Positions 1 through 11,395 of a DNA stretch of 64,000 bases are shown here, piece by piece. This DNA is from Puccinia triticina. Lineage: Eukaryota; Basidiomycota; Pucciniomycetes; Pucciniales; Pucciniaceae. The DNA is taken from NCBI RefSeq assembly GCF_026914185.1, contig NC_070572.1, forward strand, positions 2,604,001-2,668,000. Direction: 5' to 3'. A program made the translations under genes and the position numbers. Each line of letters opens with the position of its first letter. Position 1 is the stretch's first letter. Below the pieces are notes generated by a model. That model was not told where the DNA came from. It did no database searches and saw only the letters and a list, made by a program, of their open reading frames with translations.

Positions 1-590
1 GGGAGGCGGGCTCACAACCCGCGGGCGGGTACTTGGAGCCCTCCCAAGCCAAGCAACTCCTTCCCAATATCCACTGTTTTCCCACTGACCCTTTTCTTCC
101 TGCATTGGTACCTGGTGCCTCACCCCGGTATGTAGGTCAAGGCGGTGTTGTGGAGCTGGGTGTCCCCTGGCAGTGTTGTCAGTGGATTCCCAGCTCCAAC
201 CAGGGCCCCTTTCCTCCTCCCCAAATTTCGCATGAAATCCAAACGGAGACGGATACACGTTTTGGCAGGGCTGGAACAGCCATGCCAACAAAGCTACATA
301 TCCAATGAGCTTCCTGGATGTCCAGGAAGCTCAATGGATTATCATAAGCAGATTGTTCCGCATGGAACAATCAACAAGGCTGTATCTGCCCGTCCTTTCA
401 AGGACAGGCAAGAAAGGCATCCACTCCGTTCTATTTTTGCACAAAATTCAAACGGAGACGGATACACGTTTTGACAGGGCTGAAACAGCCCTGCAGATGA
501 AGCTACATATCCAATGAGCTTCCTGGACATCCAGGAAGTTCAATGGATTTTTCTGAGTAGATCATTCCGCTTGGAATGATCAGAAAAGGA
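1..590. repeat. Tandem repeat of hairpin-rich sequence
   Basis: Two direct copies, about 209 bp apart, of a block starting AAACGGAGACGGATACACG (near 241 and 450). Each copy carries consecutive hairpins: AGCTTCCTGGAtgTCCAGGAAGCT and then a second one, GATTGTTCCgcaTGGAACAATC or its variant. No convincing protein reading frame is seen. The block is probably the end or subterminal part of a mobile element whose left end lies outside the window. Confidence 0.6.
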
Positions 591-997
591 AAGTGGGCGA
601 GCTTAACTAAATAAGCCTCTCCAAGGAGGCGCGAAGCGTCTCCGCAGGAGAGGCTTAGGACCCAAGTTCCAATCTCTGCCTGAGGCTGAGAGACATTTCC
701 ACAGAAAATCAGGATTTTTGTGTTTACATCTCTTTTACAGATTTTCCTCAGCTTAAAATCCAAAGCCTTCCATACCATATTGTAGCCCTGGTTCTCAGCT
801 TTCTTATACACATTTTGTTCAAGTAAATTTGTCACAAGCTCGCTTCTCAGCGGCCATTCCTGTGAGGGGCTGTCTTGAGGAATGCAATGAAGCCATTGGA
901 TCATCCAAAGGTCAACGTCAGACACGGGTTTGTTCAGTATGGACTTAACAGTGACAGGTCTTGTTGAATACAGAATTCCCAAGAAAGTTAATGACAT
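503..997 (-). CDS. Unrecognised ORF fragment, 164 codons
   Basis: Open frame with balanced composition, including a central stretch around WMIQWLHCIPQDSP and KKAENQGYNMVWKALDFK that looks like former coding sequence. I do not recognise the family. The downstream third reads through the double-hairpin repeat at 600-660 and the tandem hairpins of the left end, so the C-terminal part is certainly not native. It is more likely an exon remnant of a transposon or host gene than an intact gene. No introns could be placed with confidence. Confidence 0.25.
   Translation of the reverse strand: MSLTFLGILYSTRPVTVKSILNKPVSDVDLWMIQWLHCIPQDSPSQEWPLRSELVTNLLEQNVYKKAENQGYNMVWKALDFKLRKICKRDVNTKILIFCGNVSQPQAEIGTWVLSLSCGDASRLLGEAYLVKLAHFPFLIIPSGMIYSEKSIELPGCPGSSLDM
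604..660. repeat. Double-hairpin interspersed repeat, copy 1
   Basis: After TTAACTAAATAAG comes an outer stem GCCTCTCC / GGAGAGGC enclosing an inner stem GGAGGCGC-gaa-GCGTCTCC. The same design, in either orientation, recurs near 6520, 22605, 22880, 23738, 28720, 45285, 46130 and 49500. Confidence 0.65.
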
Positions 998-1159
998 ATG
1001 ATGTCAAATTGTATTTTCATGTGTATAGGCCGGGCAGGCTATCCGGGGAACATTGGGCCGGATATAGGCTCTCAGGTGTATTTTTCACATCCAATTCTTT
1101 TCCAAGGGATATGGGTAGCTGTCATTTGTAAAACACAATAATATGTAGAAACAAATTCT

Positions 1160-1515
1160 GATTCTAATGGTACTAGAGGCTGTGAGGAAATCAGAGTTGT
1201 ACCAGGTGATACATGGGTTCAAAAAGAAATTTGGAAAATTGGCTGGGAAGCCTCAAGCCAAATCTGGGACATTGGGCACAAGTTCCTCCTTTGGAGGGAC
1301 TTGCGTTAAGTTCAGGTACCCGGGTCCACTGGGGCATTCTTGGGCCAGGGGCCACCCAAGGCCGCGGGTACAGAAGGCAGGTACCCGGGTCCAACCCCTT
1401 TTTTCTAGAAAATCAGGCACCCAGACCCGTACTTGACACTGCCTGGCGGGTGCCTGGCGGGTACCCGCCTGACGGGTGCCAGGTACCCGCCGTGGGTACC
1501 TGATGCCCATCTTGA
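1160..1515. repeat. GGTACC-rich end of a non-autonomous element
   Basis: Closely spaced GGTACC, GGTACCCG and GCGGGTACCCGC motifs. The same motif cluster marks both ends of the TA-flanked elements at 17230-18691 and 55564-56427, and also occurs at about 12160-12860, 16090 and 29700-30800. No partner end was located here, so this is a partial or rearranged copy. Confidence 0.5.
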
Positions 1516-1779
1516 AATGGGTGAGTACTTGGCCAAGGCAGTAGCTTTAGTTTCAGATAAGTTTGGCATTCAGGATTGGGTGAGCCAAGATTTATTCTAT
1601 ATTTACACTTTCCATTTCTAATGATCAATGCTGATACAAAAAAACGTTATTGTTTAGATTTGAGGTCTTGTGAGCAACAACACAAAAAAACAACAAGGTT
1701 TTGGTGAAGCAGCTCAAGAAGCTCAAATGCCAAGGTTTAGGGGTGAGCCAAACTGGATTTGGTGCTTTGCGCACATAAA

Positions 1780-2690
1780 AATTATCCTCCAGTGCTGAGA
1801 AATGCCTGTCAACATGGATTGAAAATTACAAACAAGTACTACAGCTCAACCAACTCATCCCCTCTGCACAAAATTTCTATTTGTAAGTAAAATTCTCTTT
1901 TTCCCTTGTCATTTGAATTCTAACATTTAATATTCTCTTTAATTGATGTACCCGTCTTTCAAGGATGAGTACTTCAAATTGGCAAAATGGGAACCCACAT
2001 GGATTGCTGAAGCCATACGGCTAGCGCGGGAAATGTGGGTTTCCATTTACAAGCCCAAACAACCAACCAATCCCAAGACTGTCCCAGCTCGGGCTTCCAA
2101 GGTAGGTCACAATCATCTGAGATCTCCATGAACGACCTGCTTGCTTTTTTGGAGTTTTTTTTGTATCTCATCACAGCCCAGGACAAGTATGCTTGCAGGC
2201 CTGGGCAATGCTGCTTCCACCCAAGGAGGAAACTTCCCAACCAATGCATTAGATGTCTGGCTAGCAGGAGGACTTATCCTTGACAGAATCAAACCGGTGA
2301 ACCCAATCAGGTGGTGGCTTCACCAGAAGAGATCTGGGAACATGCATGGTGGCCTTATTGATATGGCGCTGGACGTATTAAACTGTCCATGTGAGTTCAA
2401 GATGTTCTGTTTTCTTTGCAGATCTTCCTTCTGAATTCTCTTTTGTTTTTAGCAACATCCGTCGGTGTTGGGAGAGCATTCAGCTTTGGGTGCAATTACG
2501 TTTATTCAAAGCAGCATTGACTAGGAGCCCGCTCAATCAGTAGAGGAATGATTCTACTCTAAGAATAATATGATCAAAGAAGGGATCCTGGCCTCATGGA
2601 AAGAAGAAATGATTGATTCCAGCAAGACTTCCAAGAAGTCAAAAAGAAAAATTGTTGGTGTGGATGAAGATTGAGCCCAGCTGAATAGTA
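1780..2690 (+). pseudogene. Degenerate hAT transposase, C-terminal part
   Basis: Scattered pieces in different frames match the C-terminal half of hAT transposases. The segment at 1943-2075 reads as HPSFKDEYFKLAKW-type sequence, the spacer-plus-hydrophobic motif before the dimerisation domain. The piece at 2250-2400 reads LDVWLAGG...IRWWLHQK...GGLIDMALDVL, the WW and MALDVL core of the hAT C-terminal dimerisation domain. About 2450-2500 then reads ATSVGVGRAFS, the conserved ATS..ERAFS segment with changes. Several stops and frameshifts separate the pieces, so it cannot encode a working enzyme. The N-terminal zinc finger and first catalytic block were not found. Confidence 0.6.
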
Positions 2691-2751
2691 ATTATTGACC
2701 GACAATCAGCTGATAAGAGTGTTATTATTGTTTACATGGGAGATATAAATT

Positions 2752-3745
2752 GGGAGTTGAAAAATCAACTCCCATGAATTAATTAATTGACTTCCAAAAG
2801 TTGTTTATGTCGCGCGGACCGCCTCTGGACGTCTGTCCCCGGTCCGCGGGACTAAATTTCGACCCGCGCGCATTTTGGGAGTTGGAAAATTAATTCTACT
2901 CTCCAGAATGGGAGTCGGAATTTTAATTTCACAAAAAATGACAAAAAATAAAGAAAAACTCATACCTCCGCACTGGGGCATCTAAATCCCCCAAAAAATT
3001 TACAGCGGCCATAAAGCACTCTGAATAACACCTGATGAGCCTCACGGCATTTGCGCACCCCAGGAAAGGGGTATGCTACTGTGGGTCTAATTTGGCAGAT
3101 TTCCTTAGTAGGAAATCCGCCAAAGCCTTAGCTACAGTGCCCCAAAGCCCCCCAAAATTTTACAGTGGGCATAATAGCCTCTGAATGGCACATGGTGAAA
3201 TTCTTGGCAGTATCAAACCCCAGGAAAGGGGTGTGCTACTGCGGGTCTAATTTGGCGGATTTCCTACTAAGGAAATCTGCCAAAGCCTTTGCCACAGTGC
3301 CCCAAAGCGCACCAAACTTTTGGATCATGAAATAAAATACTCTGTAACCAAATGGTTAGCTGCAAGACAGTAACACACCAGCATAAAATAATTTTGAGGC
3401 AGCAGGGGCTTTTGGTTATATCTGCTACTAATTGCCTCCACAACAGATAATAGTGTCTCCGCAACAGTTGATAGCCCCTCTGCAAGAGTTAATAGTGCCT
3501 CGCCACATTTAATAGTGCCTCCGCCACAGTTAATAGTGCCTCTGCCATAGTGCCTCCGCCACAGTTAATAGTGCCTCCTCCATAGTTAATAGTGCATCTG
3601 CCACAGTTAATAGTGCCTCTTTCAAAGTTTGTGCCCGGCACAATCAATAGTGCGTCTGCCACAGTTAATAATGCTTCTGCAACATAACTGTGGCGGAGGC
3701 ACTATTAACAGTGGCAGAGGCACTATTAACTGTGGCGGAGGCATT
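2752..3745. repeat. Non-autonomous repeat, copy A, with 150-bp tandem blocks and a CCTCCGCCACAGTTAATAGTG array
   Basis: Starts with the hairpin GGGAGTtgaaaaatcaACTCCC, followed by a GC-rich palindromic patch (2805-2875). Tandem blocks of about 150 bp follow, each containing the palindrome TTTGGCGGATTTCC..GGAAATCYGCCAAA. From 3440 to 3690 there is a minisatellite of CCTCCGCCACAGTTAATAGTG units; three units in opposite orientation (3690-3745) close the element. A related copy lies at 7483-8330. No transposase is present. Its right end coincides with the left boundary of the segmental duplication. Confidence 0.6.
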
Positions 3746-3750
3746 ATTTG

Positions 3751-4085
3751 AAGGTTGGGACTAGGTTCTGTTGATCATATTTAGCATCCTTTTTCATCCA
3801 GACCCCGACTTGTTTGGAGTTCTTTCCAACCTCAAATGATGATTAATTATCTGTCCTCAAGATCTTCCTCCAGTCGCTTGGGGTCCAATCTTTGTGGCGT
3901 TTGGAAAATTGGAGCCAGCGTCGACAGTGGAGTTCACAAAGCAAGCATTTTTTGTGGCAAATTGGTTCTTGAAACCTAATTCATGAGCTCGGCGGCGAGT
4001 GGTGCATGCTGAGATTGAGGTCGCAAGCTGGTCCTTGACCTCAGCCATCTTCATCCAAGGATTATCTTCAAGGATCTTTGCTAGT
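3751..4085 (-). pseudogene. Tc1-type transposase remnant (helix-turn-helix/DDE start)
   Basis: Minus-strand frames read NPWMKMAEVKDQL then HELGFKNQF, then (shifted frame) RRLQFSKRHKDWTPSDWR. This is the typical Tc1/mariner second HTH region followed by the RLxFAKxHKDW motif. The gene is cut at 3751 by the neighbouring repeat, so the DDE catalytic core is missing here. The second copy at 41593-42715 keeps it. At least one frameshift lies between the two motif blocks. Confidence 0.75.
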
Positions 4086-4467
4086 TCACAAAGGTTGCAC
4101 TAATCTTGATTATAAATGGCTCCGAGTTGGAGGGAGGAGGGATGAACAAGCCTTGATGAAAAAAGCTCAAGGCTGAGAACAGAACAAAGAAGCCCTTCAA
4201 AGAGGGCTAAGACTGCTAGCTTGTGAGAAGGAAAAAGGCAACTCACTACAAGAGACTGGAAGATGGTCTCAGGGATCGGTTCAAGAGAACAGATGATTTT
4301 CAATTCTAATCAATCAAGATATTTAATCTCTTAAAACTGAGGGACAATATGTGGGACAGAAGTTGAAATGAATATTCATCTCGAGGTAATGAAGTGAGTG
4401 ACAGGTGAGGGAAAGGGAAAGAAAGGAGAAAGAAATGTGAAATTCCAAAACATTGGTCTACAATGTA

Positions 4468-6144
4468 CTAAACGAGCACTGGCCGATGCTTTAGAAGATC
4501 TGCAAGATTGAATTCTTTTATAATGAACTGAATGAGAAGTGGCTCATGCCTTAAAAGATCGCTGCGGCCACCAAACTTCTTGAGCATATCCATGAGCACT
4601 GGTTCCGTCTGATCTACATTGATCAGATGATACAATATAGCCAGGGTCGCCACTCTTTTATGAGCCGATGAAGAGTCAAATCGATCATAGAGGGTGTTGA
4701 GAGACGTCCAACCATTGCGCGCGGATGAATACATTGCACGTTTAAGCTGGGGATCGCCCTCGATGATTCCCACAAATATAGATCGGTTCACTGAGCAGTA
4801 AGATTTCAATTTTGGCGGAAAGTTAAGATCAATAGATTTAGGTGTGAGATAGCGTTTTAGATAGCTCATTCTAGTAACTTAGATCTTTTCCAAATCCAAA
4901 GAATGGATTCGTGATTGCTGATTTGGTAAAGAGGTTTCAGTGGTATCGTTAGTGTGACAATATACCAGGGAGAGATAATTGATGAGACAACAAACCCTCG
5001 TCCCATATTAAATATAGTACGCTATCAAAAGCACATTGTTTGTGAATGCCAACAACATAGCTAATCATTCCATTGATGTGAGGGAGAAGCCTGTTAAGTT
5101 TTGTATACCTCAACCATAGGCTGTAGAGGCCATACAAGGCAGAGCAGCGCACATTCAATGTCGCAACTACACCTCGATTTACAGTATGGGCAAGAACTGC
5201 AAGCCATTCCTTGACTAGTACATCTGGGGTATCCTGGGTGTCCAGAATTTTTTTGAACCCAAGTTGTATTAAGCAAGATGGATATTCACGTGGATAATCT
5301 TTATCTTGTGTTTGTATAAAGAACAGCCTGAGTGGGTCATCTTCATCCAACGTTTCCCACTTGATGTTGACTGAACCAATTTTTGATTATTAGCATCACT
5401 TTCAGGAATGATTGGAACTATGTAGGATTAAATTTGGTAGTTCTGAGATATGTTTGGTGGAAAATTTCACTTACTGGTGGCGTAGCGCTTAGCAACTGCC
5501 GGGAACACGAGCCAAACGGCCAACACCAGCGCAGCAGAAAAATCTTAGCAATTTTTTTTCCTGCTCGCAGTTGCCCCATAAAGCTATGGATCAGTACTCA
5601 CGCGTCGCCTCGTCTGCGTCCTCTGGAGTTTGTAATGCTAGGCAGAGAGGCATAGCGGGATACAATGGCAATCAGTAAATTTCTTGGCAAACCATGATTC
5701 AATTGCTGGATTAGAGTGCGGTGCTGAATAATCCCGAGGCCTACCTGGAGAACGTCCTAGAGATTCAAATGAAGAAAATGATTCTCAGTTCTTGTTGTGT
5801 TGTTGTGCAGGACATGATGCAAAGAGAAACAAGAGAGAAGAATATGGGGGAGTTAACTATGGAATGAGAGTAGGGGTATTATACACACCTTGAAAAAGAC
5901 GGTCAAAATGTTCCTGGAACTCTTCGACAGCTTGCCTGACATAGGGAGCTTGTGCAAGGGGCATCCAATGCCGAAGTTGATGCGCTGTAGCGACTGTGGG
6001 GGAAGCCATTCCGTATTCCGAGGAGCTTCCCGCCGCAATGGCAGCATCGCCATCCTTGAAAATCTCCATCGCTTGAGTGACATCTAATACTAGTTGGCAG
6101 CTGAAAATCGAGAGAAACAGGGCACTAAATGTGGGGAATTGCAT
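4468..6144 (-). CDS. Predicted secreted/membrane protein, 391 aa, duplicated gene copy 1
   Basis: Unrecognised family. Proposed exons on the minus strand are 6144-5889, 5637-5602, 5543-5475, 5370-4966 and 4877-4468. They join in consistent phase to 392 codons with GT..AG introns (GTGTGT, GTGAGT, GTAAGT, GTATAT donors). The N-terminus (MQFPTFSALFLSIFSCQLVLD) is a good signal peptide, followed by an acidic/alanine-rich stretch. Exon 3 encodes a hydrophobic segment (AALVLAVWLVFPAVAKRY) that could be a membrane helix. Exons 4 and 5 encode a largely helical domain (for example GMISYVVGIHKQ, FNLADLLKHRP). Exon 1 could join exon 3 by other splices, so the middle is less certain. A near-identical second copy lies at 44754-43078. 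Secretion and presence in a duplicated, transposon-rich setting would suit an effector-like protein, but that is inference. Confidence 0.65.
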
Positions 6145-6509
6145 TGTGTAGGGTTAAATGGTGAGGAGAAGCGATGAATTGGTTGAATGAGGTTTAATGG
6201 TGGCTGATGTTAGGTGAAGAGGCTTTCCTGCTCATGCCGAAGGCCGTGTTTTCTTTCGGAGCAAGCTGACTGGGTGTATATTACTTCCTCAAGCCTTAGG
6301 CAGTGAGTCCTAGTATCCACTAGTTTCAAGCTATAAATAACATTTGTACCAAACAAACATGAAAGCGCCGACTTGTCACGTCCACTACATGTTCGAAGCA
6401 GGGGGAGGTCTGCTCGGCACAGGGCCACCGCGCCGCGCTTCGGTTATTGAACTTTGTGGTTGTTGTATGTACACCACGAACTTAACACAAGTCCCTCCCG
6501 CCCTAGCTT

Positions 6510-6600
6510 AACACAAGCCCCTCGTTTCAGAGGGCGGCGGGTGAAACACCGCTGGGCGCCTCTCGCGGAGCGAGCCTCTGAAAGAGGGGCTTGTGGGGTA
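6510..6600. repeat. Double-hairpin interspersed repeat, large form
   Basis: Outer arms ACAAGCCCCTCgtttcAGAGG and CCTCTgaaaGAGGGGCTTGT pair, with inner GC-rich hairpins between. It is preceded by CTTAACACAAGTCCCTCCC. The duplicate copy (45285-45560) carries a hAT-like MITE in the loop, and this copy preserves the empty site GGTGAAAC. Confidence 0.7.
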
Positions 6601-6603
6601 TCC

Positions 6604-7068
6604 ATTCCGGCTTGCGTTCTCTCTGGTACTCGCCGCGGGCTACTGGATTGCGGGTAGCGCCGCAGTCAGTTTCCCGCGACGAGTGCGGGAGGAGAGGCGC
6701 GTGAGGGAAGAGTGACTTGTCTTACCCACGACGCCCTGACCAGAGGGAAGAGTAGGAATGTGTGCTCTCAATGGAGGAGTTGGGTTTCAGGCGAAAACCC
6801 TCTCATCTAGAAGAGAAAAAGGGGCGGGTGGGAGGTGTCTAAAAAAGAAGAACGCCCGAGATGGGGACTGTCTTTTGCGATCAGGAGGAAGAGATGGAGC
6901 ACACACTGCGCTGTCTCGCTTCGTGACGCTGGTGATTATATACCAGGCGTCCGTCATGCGCAGCTTCTGACTTGCGCATGACTCGGCTCTTTGTCCTGAT
7001 CCCTGAGTCCCCACTCTCAGCCTGCATGGACCGGAGGGAACTCGCCGGTTCCCGCTCGATCCCCATCA
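6604..7068. other. Insertion specific to duplication copy 1
   Basis: Absent from the duplicate, where GGGGTATCCCTGAC runs straight through. Here the joint is GGGGTATCC-[465 bp]-ATCCCTGAC, a 4-bp repeat ATCC at the edges. The insert is GC-richer than its surroundings, has no clear inverted ends and no convincing protein. It could be a 4-bp-TSD insertion, or copy 2 could have lost it by an ATCC-mediated deletion. Confidence 0.6.
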
Positions 7069-7482
7069 ATCCCTGACTTGGCGTGAGCGGTTTTGAAATT
7101 TAGGTGGGAGGAATTTGCTTCCACTTGTTCCCTATCTTGCAGAGGGAATTTTCGGAGGCCTGTTACACCAATTGAAAGGCCTACAACCAGCCCTTCCCAT
7201 GCCCAAACATGGATAAAACTCAGCAGTCCATCCGGTGGCCATGGCCCTTTGAATTTTTACATTTTTGAGACGAGTGACCGGCAGATTGTTCAGGGCTTAC
7301 ACTGTATCAAGCCCGCCAGTCGGATGCAATGAATTGCGGCCGTCAATGATCTAAAAAAAAACCTGACGGGCTGTATCTTCTTACAGCTCCATGTGGATTC
7401 CCATTCCTTCCTGCTCCAAGCTCAGCTCCAGCTTTCAATTCTCAGGAAAGTGAGGTTTTTATGAAGAATGTTTAATAAAAAA

Positions 7483-8335
7483 AGGGAGTTGAAAAATTGA
7501 CTCCCATAAATTAATTTATTGACTCCCAAAACGTGTTTACGTCGCGGGGACCGTCTCACGACGTCCACCCCGGGTCCGCGGGACCAAAGTTTGACCCGCG
7601 CGGATTTTGGTAGTCGTAAAATTAATTCCGCTATCCAGAATGGGAGTCGGAATTTTAATTTCACAAAAAATGCCAAAAAATAAAGAAAAATTTATACCTC
7701 CTCACTGGGGGGCCCAAAGCCCCCCAAACTTTTACAGCAGTCAGAAAGTGCTCTTAAGAGCACATGGTAAGCTGCACAGCAGTATCACATCCCATGAAAT
7801 GGGTGTGCTACTGTGGGTCTAATTTTGGGGATTTCCTACTAAGGAAATCCGCCAAAGCATTAGCTATGGTGCCCCAAAGCCTCCCAAAGCTTTACAGTGG
7901 GCAGAAATACCGCTGAAAAGCACCTCTTGAGCTTCTTGGCAGTAGCACACCCTAGGAAAGTCACGTGCCACTGGGGGTCTAATTTGGCAGATTTCCTACT
8001 AAGGATATCCGCCAGAACCAGCTACTGTGCTGCAAAGTGCAACAAATTTTGGATCATCAAGTTAAATAATCTGTACTAAATAATTTAGCTGCAAGGCAGT
8101 AGCCCACCAACAGAAATAATTTTGAGTCAGCTGGGGCTTTTGGTCATATCTACTGCTAATTGCCTCCGCCATAGTTATTAGTCCCTCTGCCACAGTTATT
8201 GGTCCCTCTGCCACAGTAATTTGTCCCTATGCCACAGTTATTAGTCCCTCCGCCAAATTGAATAGTGCCTCCAACACAGTTATTAGTCCCTTTGTCACAG
8301 TTATTAGTCCCCCTGCCACAGTCATTAGTTTGCCA
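7483..8335. repeat. Non-autonomous repeat, copy B (related to 2752-3745)
   Basis: Begins GGGAGTtgaaaaattgACTCCC, then the same CGCGGGGACC..GGTCCGCGGG palindrome, the same roughly 150-bp blocks with the GGATTTCCTACTAAGGAAATCC palindrome (here partly decayed), and an array of CCTCYGCCACAGTTATTAGTC units (8155-8330). It starts exactly where homology to the second duplication copy stops (about 7478). Confidence 0.6.
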
Positions 8336-9150
8336 CTGACCCCAGTCTCTACCTGGCGCATCCGCCCCAATGTCATCCACTTCTGCTGCCAATCCGTTTG
8401 TGAGCCCCGCCAAAGTCCTACTCCAACCGTTTGGCTAATTCTGTGTGTTTGAAGTGTGTCTTGAACCCTAGTTCCCTTGTCCTTGGTCCCCCAGCTTCCC
8501 CATTTGCTGAATTTCCGTGTGCTTTCTAAGCAGTACATTCAAGGTTCCACCCAGCCTACATATGAGACACATAAGCATGCATGCTTATCCTCTTGTTTGG
8601 ATATGTAGACTGAGAATTTGCTCAGCTGCCCCACTGCATTCCTGCTTGTGCTGCAGTGAGCAGAAATTCTACACTGCTAGCCTATATAAATTGCCACACC
8701 ACGGCAGCCCGACCGCAGGACGCTGTCTTGCGATGTCTCAGGAATAGGTAAGAGGTATCTCACAAGGGTCAGGACGACGACGGCCTGCCCCTGCTGGGGG
8801 TCAGACATGCAACAGTGTTTGTCAACTGGCTGACAGGGTGGCTGCAAACCTTGGCAGCACAACAGTGGCAAACAACAAAGTTTGGCGGGGTTGGGAAGGG
8901 TCAGACTGCCTGCAAAAACAATTGTTAACGTGAAATTGGTGGACTGCCGTGGTTTACATACACAGAAATAAGAGATGGCTCCGTTGCACCCTGGTACCCG
9001 CAGCCTGTTCTGACTGAATCCTGACATCCGCACCACCAGGAAAAAAAAAATAGTCACTTGATGAAAAGTGACATCATTCCATCTCCAAAGGGCTACCCAC
9101 CATCTACCCAACATCTAACCACATCTTCCCCCGCCATCTACTTACCTTTT
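8336..9150. other. No gene recognised
   Basis: Mixed unique sequence. An AAGAGATGGC...GGTACCCGC stretch (8966-9005) looks like one end of the GGTACC-type elements. A block CACCACCAGGAAAAAAAAAATAGTCACTTGATG (read in two parts, 9025-9065) recurs near 11755 and 13080. No protein family or splicing pattern is convincing. Confidence 0.4.
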
Positions 9151-9945
9151 GGAATTTGCACAGGAGGTCCTCAATTTTGGCTGGGCACCACTAATCCTCA
9201 TGTCTGGTCAGCTGATACTCAGCTTTGGCTCCCAGCTCATGCTCAGCTTTGGTACCCAGCTCATGCTCAGCTTTGCTGTCCAGCTCATGCTCAGCTTTGA
9301 ACCAATCCTGGCCCAGCTGATTCTCAGCTTTAGTACAGTCATGGCTCAGCTTAGACTCAGATTAGGACTATCATTGGCCCAGCCAATTGTTAGATTACCC
9401 TTATTTTGGGTACCATATGCTTGTATGTAGTGATGCTTATACTAAGCCTATCATATCCACGACTCTACCGGTTCTCTTCCTTTCCCTGTTCCTCACTGAA
9501 ATACTACTCAGTATTCACTCCTCAAGGCAATCCCTTGAGTCTCAACAGCCTAGTTTGAGTTCAGTCCCTGGTTTCCCTCAACACCAATGCTCAGCTATGG
9601 ACCAGTATTTGCTCACCTGATTTTCAGCTTTGGATCAATCTTGGCCCAGCCAACGCTCAGCTTCTGATCACTCCTGTAAAAGCTGATTCTCATCTGTTGA
9701 CCAGCCTTGGCTCAGCTGTGGACCAACCTAGGCTCATCTGATTCTTGCTGTGGACCATCCTTGGCTCAGAAAATTCTCAGCTGCGGACCAGTCTTGGCTC
9801 AGCTGATGCTCAGCTGCAGAACAGCCTTGGCTCCGGTGATACTCATATTTTGAATAGTTTTAAAACACCTGATTCTCAGATTTGGAAAAGCCTTGGCTCA
9901 GCCAATGCTCAGCTTTGGACCAGCATTGGCTCAGCTGATACTCAG

Positions 9946-11395
9946 GCCCTGTTTGGCACCAATATGATTATAGGTGATATAATCACTGATTAATTCAATA
10001 AAAAATAGAAAATTCAACATAAAGCCTCCAAATCTTTTTTTGTAGGCAACCTACAGTGCTGGTATCTTCAACTTTGAAATCAGATTCAACTGATTCAGCC
10101 ATCTTCAGCACCATAATACCATTATATCACCTTTGACCAATATGAAGTGATATAATGGTAGTATGGTGCTGAATATGGCTGGATAAGTTGATTCTGGGTT
10201 CACAGTTGAAGAGACCAGCACTGTAGGTTGCCTACAAAATAATTTGGAGGCTTTATGTTGAATTTTTTTTATTTTTTATTGAATTAACCGGTGATTATAC
10301 ACTGTAAGAAAAACTCTAGAAACTGCTTGCAGTTGAGATGCAAGAGCTCAAGGCAAGCTGTGCCTCATGCAAGAATCAAGCACTGGTTGATTCAATTTCC
10401 ATGCACATTGCATAATTTATGCAAGAGTGATTCTAAGGTACAAAAAACTGAGTAGAGGCTCCAAAATACTGAGTTGATACCTGTGCAAATTCCCCTTTCA
10501 TGTGAAAATTCCCCTTTCATGTGCACATACCCCTTTCATTTGCACATACCCCTTTCATGTGCACATACCGCTTTCATATGCACATATTCCTTTTGTATAT
10601 ATTCAGCCCTTTCATAATGTGTACATACCCCTTTATATGCACATACCCCTTTCATGTGCGTGTATCCCTTTCATGTGCGTGTATCCCTTTCATGTGCGTG
10701 TATCCCTTTCATGTGCATGTATCCCTTTCAAAATATGTACATACCCCTTTCATCAGGCTTTCATGACCCTTTCATGTTTACATGTCCCCTTTGACTTTTT
10801 TACATCCTTTTCAACCCTTTCATCATTCAGGTTTACATACCCCTTTGATGTTTACATATCCCTTTCATGTGCAAATACCCCTGACTGCACATACCCCTTT
10901 CATTCATACATACCCCTTTCATACATACACACCCCTTTCATGAATACATACCCCTTTCATGCATGCATACCCCTTTCATCATGTGTACATAGCCCTTCTA
11001 TGTGTTAATACACCTTCTCAAATTCCCCTTTCATGCGTACATATTCCTCTCATATGTACATATCCCTTTCATGTGTACATGCCCTTTTTATGTTATTCTG
11101 GCTGGATTCAATGGCACATGGAGTGTTTTATGAAAGAAAATAAAAAGGTGCTCAGGGGGATGCGCATGTGCAAGTTTGAAAATTTGTCTCAGCCTGCTGC
11201 ATGAGCACTCCAGCATGTTAAGCATTGGGATGCTGAACAAGGTACACAATGAAGGTGTACCAGAATGGAATTGGGGTGCTTGACTCCAGCATGAGCTGAG
11301 GCTTGATTCAAGCTTGCTGCATCTCAACTGCAAGCAGTTTCTAGAGTTTTTCTTGCAGTGATATCACCTATATTTATATCAGTGCCAAACGGGGC
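9946..11395. mobile_element. Foldback element with GGCCCTGTTTGGCA ends
   Basis: Ends GCCCTGTTTGGCA and TGCCAAACGGGGC, flanked by CTCAG on both sides (9941-9945 and 11396-11400). The two halves of the interior (about 9965-10115 and 10145-10298) are inverted copies around TTCAACATAAAGCCTCC and GGCAACCTACAGTGCTGG, so the element is one large palindrome. A CACTG-ended element (10300-11360) is inserted near its right end. The GGCCTGTTTGG terminus resembles PIF/Harbinger MITEs, but a 5-bp TSD does not fit that group well, so the superfamily is open. Confidence 0.75.
10300..11360. mobile_element. CACTA-like MITE with CACTGTAAG/CTTGCAGTG ends and a CCCCTTTCATG array
   Basis: TIRs CACTGTAAGAAAAACTCTAG and its inverse at 11340-11360; 3-bp TSD ATA on both sides. 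Inside is a long minisatellite of TACCCCTTTCATGTGCACA-type units (10480-11090). The open frame through the array is a repeat product. A relative in opposite orientation, with TSD TTC, lies at 57845-58815. CACTR ends plus a 3-bp TSD are typical of EnSpm/CACTA. Confidence 0.8.

Larger units (their letters stand above)
3751..7478. repeat. Segmental duplication, copy 1 (partner 42363-45971)
   Basis: Nearly collinear with 42363-45971 at a constant offset of about 38,610 bp. It contains the 5' part of a Tc1 transposase gene, the five-exon secreted-protein gene, a double-hairpin repeat and about 400 bp of downstream sequence (7069-7478 matching 45570-45971). Substitutions are frequent from 3760 to about 4960 (roughly 3 percent by eye), but I count only one in about 1.08 kb from 5365 to 6440. 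Copy 1 lacks about 130 bp present at 45076-45206 and the MITE at 45314-45507, and has an extra 465 bp at 6604-7068. Confidence 0.9.

Noticed and set aside
10502..11008. 168-codon frame rich in Pro-Phe-His repeats
   Set aside because: Translation of the CCCCTTTCATG minisatellite in a MITE; frames shift with unit length.
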